Shown one piece after another: positions 1 through 3,751 of a stretch of DNA of 8,195 nt (within the stretch, counting starts at the first letter, position 1; every line of letters starts with the position of its first letter). This DNA is from JACQBY01 sp041486115 (GTDB lineage: Bacteria; Nitrospirota; Nitrospiria; JACQBW01), in NCBI GenBank assembly GCA_041486115.1, contig JBGPKT010000105.1, positions 1 to 8,195 on the forward strand, written 5' to 3'. The notes beneath the pieces were generated by a model. The model ran no database searches. It worked only from the letters and a program-made list of their open reading frames with translations, and was not told where the DNA came from. The position numbers and the translations under genes were made by a program.

Positions 1-836
1 AGTTGATTGCAAAAGCTATTCATTTTAACAGCCCGCGGAAAGATTATCCCTTCAGGGCCATTAACTGCGCGGCGATTCCCGAAAGCCTGATAGAAAATGA
101 ATTGTTCGGGCATGAAAAAGGTTCCTACACAGGAGCGATTGGTACGGAAATAGGCCTTTTTGAAGCCGCCGATAAGGGGACCCTTTTACTCGATGAAATA
201 GGGGATCTGAGCCAGCATATTCAGGCCAAGCTTCTCCGGGCATTGCAGGAAAAGGAGATCAGGCGGATCGGTGGAAAAGAGGACATTAAAATCGATGTCA
301 GAGTGATTGCGGCGACGAATAAGAACCTCCCCCAGGAGATCAAAAAAGGGAATTTCAGGGAGGATCTCTTTTATCGGCTCAATATCATTTCAATGCAGTT
401 GCCTCCTTTGAGGGAGCGAGGGTCCGATATTCCGGACTTGATTTCGCACTTTCTTAAAAAATTCAACCGGCAGGCAGGGAAACAGATCAAAAGTATTTCT
501 AAAGAGGCTTTCCAGACGTTATTGAATTATTCCTGGCCCGGCAATGTCAGACAGCTGGAGGGAGTGATGGAGCGGACGGTCCTCTTATGCGAATCGGACG
601 TCATAGAGATTGAAGACCTCCCGCTTGAAATCAGAAAACCCTCGCTTCCATTAAGCGGCATTGATTTTGACCTCCCGCCCGAAGGTTTTTCGATGGAAGC
701 GTTTGAAAAACAACTCCTGATAAAAGCGATGGAAAAAAGCGACTGGGTCATTGCAAAAGCGGCTAAAATGCTCGGCCTCACTTATAAAACCCTCCAATAC
801 CGGCTCGACAAATTCGACCTCAAAAAGAGCCCTTAA
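1..836 (+). CDS. Sigma-54-dependent transcriptional activator (NtrC/AtoC type), 5'-truncated by the window
   Basis: This is the AAA+ and DNA-binding part of an enhancer-binding protein that uses ATP hydrolysis to open sigma-54 promoters. Residues are numbered from the TTG codon at 3. The sigma-54-contacting loop is GSYTGA (40-45, GAFTGA family; A-to-S and F-to-Y are conservative). Walker B is TLLLDEIGD (60-68), sensor I is around VIAATN (101-106), the arginine-finger region is FREDLFYRLN (118-127), and sensor II is WPGNVRQLE (178-186). A Fis-type helix-turn-helix fills about 233-273. The Walker A motif and any receiver or GAF domain lie upstream, since the first visible residues follow where GTGKE would be. 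The TTG at 3 is therefore an internal codon, not a start. The stop is TAA at 834-836. The family is certain, but the signal sensed and the target genes cannot be read here. A possible sigma-54 promoter lies about 135 bp downstream. Confidence 0.95.
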   Translation, partial: LIAKAIHFNSPRKDYPFRAINCAAIPESLIENELFGHEKGSYTGAIGTEIGLFEAADKGTLLLDEIGDLSQHIQAKLLRALQEKEIRRIGGKEDIKIDVRVIAATNKNLPQEIKKGNFREDLFYRLNIISMQLPPLRERGSDIPDLISHFLKKFNRQAGKQIKSISKEAFQTLLNYSWPGNVRQLEGVMERTVLLCESDVIEIEDLPLEIRKPSLPLSGIDFDLPPEGFSMEAFEKQLLIKAMEKSDWVIAKAAKMLGLTYKTLQYRLDKFDLKKSP

Positions 837-971
837 TGTGATACCTCAAATAAGGCAACTTCCTCCTGATAAAAGGTATTATAAGAACGGACATGAGGGT
901 TGCCTTGCAAGGAAATTTTTAAAGTCATTGATAATACGTTATAATTTTTAAATTATGAAGTTTTGTAAAAA

Positions 972-987
972 TGGTTCTATTTTTGCA
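972..987 (+). promoter_or_regulatory. Candidate sigma-54 (-24/-12) promoter
   Basis: The sequence TGGTTCTATTTTTGCA has GG (973-974) and GC (985-986) separated by exactly 10 nt, as the sigma-54 consensus TGGCAC-N5-TTGCW requires. It keeps TGG, the C of CAC and TTGCA. It would start transcription near 998 and read towards the gene at 1150, leaving a leader of about 150 nt that contains the structured block at 1029-1098. The activator gene immediately upstream makes the call more plausible. AT-rich DNA can produce such matches by chance. Confidence 0.4.
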
Positions 988-1028
988 TATATAGTAAAAC
1001 AGATTTGCACGGTTCTATAAGAGTATAA

Positions 1029-1098
1029 GAGCGAGAAACTGGCTTTGCCAGTTCGAGCGAGGGGTTCGGGGGCATTGAGAGCGTAGCGAACAGGCCCC
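1029..1098. repeat. Hairpin-rich intergenic element, REP/MITE-like or structured leader
   Basis: A perfect stem AACTGGC/GCCAGTT (1037-1043 with 1047-1053, loop TTT) is bracketed by direct GAGCGA copies (1029-1034 and 1055-1060). It is followed by a second potential fold pairing GTTCG (1064-1068) with CGAAC (1087-1091), and G-rich 1061-1073 with CCCC at 1095-1098. The block is clearly more GC-rich than the flanking DNA and has the look of a dispersed intergenic repeat. Whether it is repeated elsewhere cannot be seen here. It could instead be a 5' leader structure of the gene at 1150. Confidence 0.45.
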
Positions 1099-1130
1099 TG
1101 AATATATGATCCGGGCTTAAAATTATAAAA

Positions 1131-1140
1131 AGAGGGGGGG
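1131..1140 (+). promoter_or_regulatory. Strong G-rich ribosome binding site
   Basis: AGAGGGGGGG ends 9 nt before the ATG at 1150. The seven-G run is unusual, but it contains the GAGG core. Together with the signal peptide it fixes the start of the small exported protein. A poly-G run of this kind is also prone to slippage in length. Confidence 0.7.
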
Positions 1141-1149
1141 TGAAACAGA

Positions 1150-1398
1150 ATGAAAAAAATCTATTCCTTAGTTGTTGCGTTAATGATGATTGGTGCTTTT
1201 GGTACCATGACTTTCGCTCAGGAAGCTCCTAAAGCCGAAGCCCCAAAGGCGGAAGCTCCTAAAGTAGAAGCTCCTAAAGTAGAAGCTCCTAAAGCTGAAG
1301 CCGGTAAAGCAGAAGCTCCTAAAGCGGCTAAAAAAGCCAAAAAGGCTAAAAAAGCAAAGAAAGCCAAAAAAGAAGAGAAGAAAGAAGAAGCAAAATAG
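1150..1398 (+). CDS. Small exported low-complexity protein with EAPK(A/V) and AKK repeats
   Basis: This 82-residue protein has a Sec-type signal peptide: MKK, a hydrophobic core at about 5-18, and a likely cut after TFA (residue 23) or nearby. The mature part has almost no sequence complexity. Seven pentads EAPKA/EAPKV/EAGKA span residues 25-59, five AKK triplets span 60-74, and a charged EEKKEEAK tail ends the protein. No catalytic motif or known domain is visible. It is highly basic and probably disordered or extended. Related Ala/Lys/Pro-rich exported proteins occur in many Gram-negative genomes without assigned function, so a role in the periplasm or cell surface is only inference. It looks monocistronic: it has its own ribosome binding site, a possible sigma-54 promoter upstream, and a strong terminator 95 bp after the TAG stop. 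Confidence 0.8.
   Translation: MKKIYSLVVALMMIGAFGTMTFAQEAPKAEAPKAEAPKVEAPKVEAPKAEAGKAEAPKAAKKAKKAKKAKKAKKEEKKEEAK
1222..1326 (+). repeat. 15-bp tandem repeat, 7 units, inside the exported protein gene
   Basis: Seven consecutive 15-bp units of the type GAAGCTCCTAAAGYN encode the EA(P/G)K(A/V) pentads. Units 3-5 and 7 are nearly identical in DNA, and the others differ at synonymous or single sites. A run of AAAAAAGCC-like 9-bp units (1327-1371) encoding AKK follows. The unit lengths are multiples of three, so copy-number changes would keep the frame. Confidence 0.9.
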
Positions 1399-1405
1399 TT
1401 TTTCA

Positions 1406-1426
1406 AATGGCCATTTTATGGCCATT
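1406..1426. other. Hairpin just downstream of the exported protein gene
   Basis: A perfect 8-bp stem AATGGCCA/TGGCCATT (1406-1413 and 1419-1426) has a TTTTA loop. It begins 7 bp after the TAG stop. No U tract follows, so it is not a canonical terminator by itself. It may protect the mRNA 3' end or act with the terminator at 1493-1528. Confidence 0.5.
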
Positions 1427-1451
1427 AAGACCCCCGGTTATCCGGTGATGT

Positions 1452-1469
1452 GCGGAAGGGTTTGTCCGC
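1452..1469 (+). repeat. 18-bp palindromic element, copy A (intergenic)
   Basis: GCGGAAGGGTTTGTCCGC is the only intergenic member of the nine-copy family. It matches the variant core GCGGAACGGTTTGTCCGC at 17 of 18 positions. The 5-bp stem GCGGA/TCCGC is intact. It sits between the exported protein gene and its terminator, so it would be transcribed into the 3' untranslated region. Confidence 0.8.
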
Positions 1470-1492
1470 TATTATCAAAATACAGTTACAGC

Positions 1493-1528
1493 AAAAAAAG
1501 CACGGTAGAGATACCGTGCTTTTTTTTT
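1493..1528 (+). terminator. Rho-independent terminator, probably bidirectional
   Basis: The stem GCACGGTA/TACCGTGC (1500-1507 and 1512-1519) has a GAGA loop. It is extended by seven A-T pairs and followed by nine T residues (1520-1528). The A tract on the left arm means the same hairpin could stop transcription on the opposite strand. It isolates the exported protein gene from the lipoprotein-tad-kinase cluster downstream. Confidence 0.93.
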
Positions 1529-1616
1529 GAGGATTTATTGATAAAAGTTGAGTTTTATGCAAAAATCTAAAACACTTTGAGAATTCAAACAGGTTAAATT
1601 CTATGAAAGGACTGAG

Positions 1617-1958
1617 ATGAGATTTAAATCATTTAAACCATTGTTGGGCGTTTTATTTTTATTGATATTGATCCCGATGTTGTCGGGATGCGAGGCAAAA
1701 AAATTAAAAGATGAAAATGTGAAGCTGAAACAGCAATTTGAAAAGATGTCGGAAGAGAACAAAGGGATGCAGACGGATCTGGAGCTGTTAAGAAAAGAAA
1801 ACGAACAGGCGAAACAAAAAGTGACGGCGCTCGAAGAGGAAAATAAATCTTTGAAAAAAGAGATCGAGACCCTTAAGAAGAAACCTGCCCCTAAAAAAAC
1901 AACCGCTAAAAAAACCGATACCAAAAAGAAAAAGAAAAAAAACACGACGGCTAAATGA
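1617..1958 (+). CDS. Small coiled-coil lipoprotein
   Basis: This 113-residue protein starts with a lipoprotein signal: basic MRFKSFK, a hydrophobic stretch 9-21, and the lipobox LSGC with the lipidated cysteine at 25. Residues 28-88 are strongly heptad-like and charged (repeated LK/EN/EE patterns), predicting a long coiled coil. The last 25 residues are nearly all Lys, Thr, Ala and Pro. AAAGGA at 1606-1611 is 5 nt before the ATG and supports this start. An earlier ATG at 1603 reads only six codons. The stop overlaps the next start (ATGA, 1955-1958), implying translational coupling with the tadB-like gene. A structural or scaffolding role at the envelope, perhaps as an accessory to the Tad machine, is inference. 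The lysine-rich tail could bind peptidoglycan or nucleic acid, but nothing in the sequence proves either. Confidence 0.85.
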   Translation: MRFKSFKPLLGVLFLLILIPMLSGCEAKKLKDENVKLKQQFEKMSEENKGMQTDLELLRKENEQAKQKVTALEEENKSLKKEIETLKKKPAPKKTTAKKTDTKKKKKKNTTAK

Positions 1959-2857
1959 CGTTCCTCAATGACTTCATCCTTTATGGCATTGTTCCGGGTG
2001 TCATTTCTCTGGCGATATTTTCCGGGGTTTCAATCGGAATCTATTCGCTAGGAAACAGCCTTCTTCCGCGTTACCGCCAGTACAGGACAAAAGTCATCAG
2101 GACGACCCTCTCTTCGCTCGACGAACAATTCCTCTTTGTGACCCCGCGCCAGGCCGGAATGATTCATCTCCTGACCACTTTGATTTTTATTCTCATCGGA
2201 TCGGTCGTCGCAATGGATGCGTCCTGGGGCGGGTTTCTCCTGGCGGTTTTCCTCTTTGGGACGGCAGGATACCAGCTTCCGAATTTAGCGATCCGGTTTT
2301 TCTCCCGGAAAAGGCTGGAGAAGATCGAACGACAGATCCCTGACCTTCTCAAGATGATGTCCGGATCTCTTCGTGCGGGGTTGAGCCTTTCAGAGGCGAT
2401 CAAACAGGCGGTGAGGGAAATTCCGCCTCCGATTTCCCATGAACTCGGTCTTGTTTTAAAAAAGATAAAAATGGGTGAGAGTTTCGAAGAGAGTCTTAAA
2501 TTTCTCGATCGCCGGCTCGGGTTAGAAGACCTGAGCCTGATGGTCTCGGCGATGATTTTATCCAACGAAGCGGGGGGATCGTTGACCCCGGTTCTTGAAC
2601 GTCTGGAGGAGACGATCGAAGAGAGAGCCCGTCTCAAGGGGAAGATCAATGCCTTAACGGCTCAGGGAAAGATGCAGGGGTGGGTCGTCGGGCTTCTCCC
2701 GTTCATTCTTGGCGCAATCCTTTTTTTAATCGACCCGGCGTTAATGACCCCTTTCTGGACGACTCCTGCCGGCGGAGCGGGGTTGCTGGCGATTTTGTTG
2801 CTGGAGATTTCCGGTTTCTGGCTGATTAAAAAAATCGTGGAGAGCGGCGAGGTTTAA
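1955..2857 (+). CDS. tadB: TadB-like inner-membrane platform protein (type II/IV secretion F domain)
   Basis: TadB and TadC form the inner-membrane platform that, with the TadA/CpaF ATPase, assembles Flp-type pili. This 300-residue protein has hydrophobic segments at about 10-32, 68-88, 92-115, 240-262 and 272-292. The GspF/T2SSF domain spans roughly 128-255, with the typical QIPDLLKMMSGSLRAGLSLSEAI (seen in pieces at 127-149), the EEPxxE-equivalent amphipathic region, and NEAGGSLTPVLERLEE (204-219). The ATG lies in the lipoprotein stop codon overlap. The stop at 2855-2857 is 3 bp before the TadC start. TadB length in the family is near 300, so it looks complete. It carries no copy of the 18-bp element, unlike its partner. 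No TadA ATPase, pilin or secretin is in this window, so whether the system makes pili is open. Confidence 0.88.
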   Translation: MTFLNDFILYGIVPGVISLAIFSGVSIGIYSLGNSLLPRYRQYRTKVIRTTLSSLDEQFLFVTPRQAGMIHLLTTLIFILIGSVVAMDASWGGFLLAVFLFGTAGYQLPNLAIRFFSRKRLEKIERQIPDLLKMMSGSLRAGLSLSEAIKQAVREIPPPISHELGLVLKKIKMGESFEESLKFLDRRLGLEDLSLMVSAMILSNEAGGSLTPVLERLEETIEERARLKGKINALTAQGKMQGWVVGLLPFILGAILFLIDPALMTPFWTTPAGGAGLLAILLLEISGFWLIKKIVESGEV

Positions 2858-2860
2858 TTC

Positions 2861-3742
2861 TTGACTCTGTTCATCAATTTTTTAGTTTTCATTTCGGCCG
2901 CCTGGGCGGCTCATCATTTGTTCCGATTGGTGGACCGCTTGCGCGGAACGATTAGTCCGCCTCCGATCCAAAAAGCGGAACATCACCGGCGAAGTGCAGA
3001 ACGGGTTGTCTGCCGAGGTGCGGAACGGTTTGTCCGCTCGGACCGATTCTCCCCTTACCTCTCTTATCTTCAACAGAAAATAATAACGGCCCGCTGGACG
3101 ATGACCCCTGAGAGATTAATCGCCCTCCAGATCTTGGCCGGCGGTGGGGCGATGATACTGGCGCTGGCCGGAATCCCTTTTTTTCAAAACCGATGGCCTG
3201 CCTTGAGTGTCATGCTTCCCCTTTTGGGCCTCTTCTTTATCATCGGTCTGGCTTTTCCCCTTCTTTTTTTATTGAGCGCCGTCGAAGCGAGACAAAAACA
3301 TATGGTGAAGGACCTGTCTTATTATCTCGATTTGATGATGTTAGGGGTTGAGGCGGGGCTCGATTATTTAACGGTATTGGCCAGAGTCATGGAAAATTCC
3401 AAACCGGGCCCTCTCAAAGAAGAACTGGAGGCGATGGTCCGGCAGGTCCGGATGGGAAAAAGCCGGTCAGATGCATGGCGGGAGTTCTCAGACCGGATCA
3501 GCCTTCCGGAAATCCATTCGCTGATTCTGGTTTTTATTCAGACCGATCAGATCGGAAGCCCTCTCTCGGCGGCGCTCCGCCAGCTCTCGGAGGGAATCAA
3601 AACCAAAAGATTCCAGCTGGCCGAAAAACGGGCCTACCAGATGCCGGTTAAAATGCTGATCCCCCTTTTAGGGTGTATTTTCCCTGCCGTCTTTATATTG
3701 ATTTTTGAACCGTTGATTTTACGCTTCTTACAGCTCTTTTAA
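2861..3742 (+). CDS. tadC: TadC-like inner-membrane platform protein, N-terminal loop enlarged by repeats
   Basis: This 293-residue second T2SSF-domain protein is the usual partner of TadB. Membrane segments are at about 3-20, 88-106, 115-140 and 264-285. The T2SSF domain runs about 148-275 (DLSYYLDLMMLGVEAGLDYL at 151-170, then QTDQIGSPLSAALRQLSE at 227-244). The start is TTG at 2861. CGAGG at 2848-2852 lies 8 nt upstream, and the TTG start gives the membrane segment expected at the N terminus. The region between the first membrane segment and the next helix contains three copies of the 18-bp element: residues 28-33 RGTISP, 46-51 AERVVC and 54-59 AERFVR. The loop is Arg-rich and unlike the rest of the protein. 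The frame is intact throughout, so the protein is probably functional. The kinase gene begins 9 bp after the stop. Confidence 0.85.
   Translation: MTLFINFLVFISAAWAAHHLFRLVDRLRGTISPPPIQKAEHHRRSAERVVCRGAERFVRSDRFSPYLSYLQQKIITARWTMTPERLIALQILAGGGAMILALAGIPFFQNRWPALSVMLPLLGLFFIIGLAFPLLFLLSAVEARQKHMVKDLSYYLDLMMLGVEAGLDYLTVLARVMENSKPGPLKEELEAMVRQVRMGKSRSDAWREFSDRISLPEIHSLILVFIQTDQIGSPLSAALRQLSEGIKTKRFQLAEKRAYQMPVKMLIPLLGCIFPAVFILIFEPLILRFLQLF
2943..2960 (+). repeat. 18-bp palindromic element, copy B (in tadC)
   Basis: GCGGAACGATTAGTCCGC matches the consensus at 15 of 18 positions, with the differences in the loop and an intact stem. It is read in the frame starting at its second-codon base (residues RGTISP). 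The 5' flank CGCTTGC, preceded by TGGAC, is shared with reverse copy E in the kinase, so B and E form a subfamily. Confidence 0.75.
2996..3013 (+). repeat. 18-bp palindromic element, copy C (in tadC)
   Basis: GCAGAACGGGTTGTCTGC differs from the consensus at positions 3 (G to A) and 16 (C to T). These pair with each other, so the stem is kept by a compensated change. The preceding CGAAGT flank is shared with copy F, and with copy I apart from its last base. It encodes AERVVC, giving the peptide RSAERVV with its flank. Confidence 0.85.
3020..3037 (+). repeat. 18-bp palindromic element, copy D (in tadC)
   Basis: GCGGAACGGTTTGTCCGC differs from the consensus at one loop base and is identical to copy H in trpE. 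It begins 7 bp after the end of copy C, giving a near-tandem pair. It is read as AERFVR in the same frame as copies C and I. Confidence 0.88.
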
Positions 3743-3751
3743 CGGAACAGG

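Larger units (their letters stand above)
837..1149. other. 313-bp intergenic region between the activator and the repeat protein
   Basis: No coding region is supported here: the short open frame continuing to about 951 is a shadow of the activator's 3' end. The stretch is AT-rich in its first half and contains a perfect 10-bp palindrome (CCTTGCAAGG, 903-912). A TATAAT at 940-945 lacks a matching -35 box. It also holds a -24/-12-like sequence at 972-987, a hairpin-rich repeat-like block at 1029-1098, and a strong purine ribosome binding site just before 1150. No intrinsic terminator with a U tract follows the activator stop, so read-through is possible. Confidence 0.6.

Noticed and set aside
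940..945. TATAAT as a sigma-70 -10 box
   Set aside because: No acceptable -35 sequence lies 16-18 bp upstream, and TTGCAA at 905-910 is 29 bp away.
1180..1425. Antisense Phe-rich frames opposite the Lys/Ala-rich gene
   Set aside because: Poly-Phe and Leu products are the complement of Lys/Ala codon repeats. The + strand frame has a strong ribosome binding site and a signal peptide.
2164..2649. 161-codon antisense frame inside tadB
   Set aside because: It is the Ser/Arg-rich complement of a clear T2SSF-domain gene. No ribosome binding site or domain supports it.
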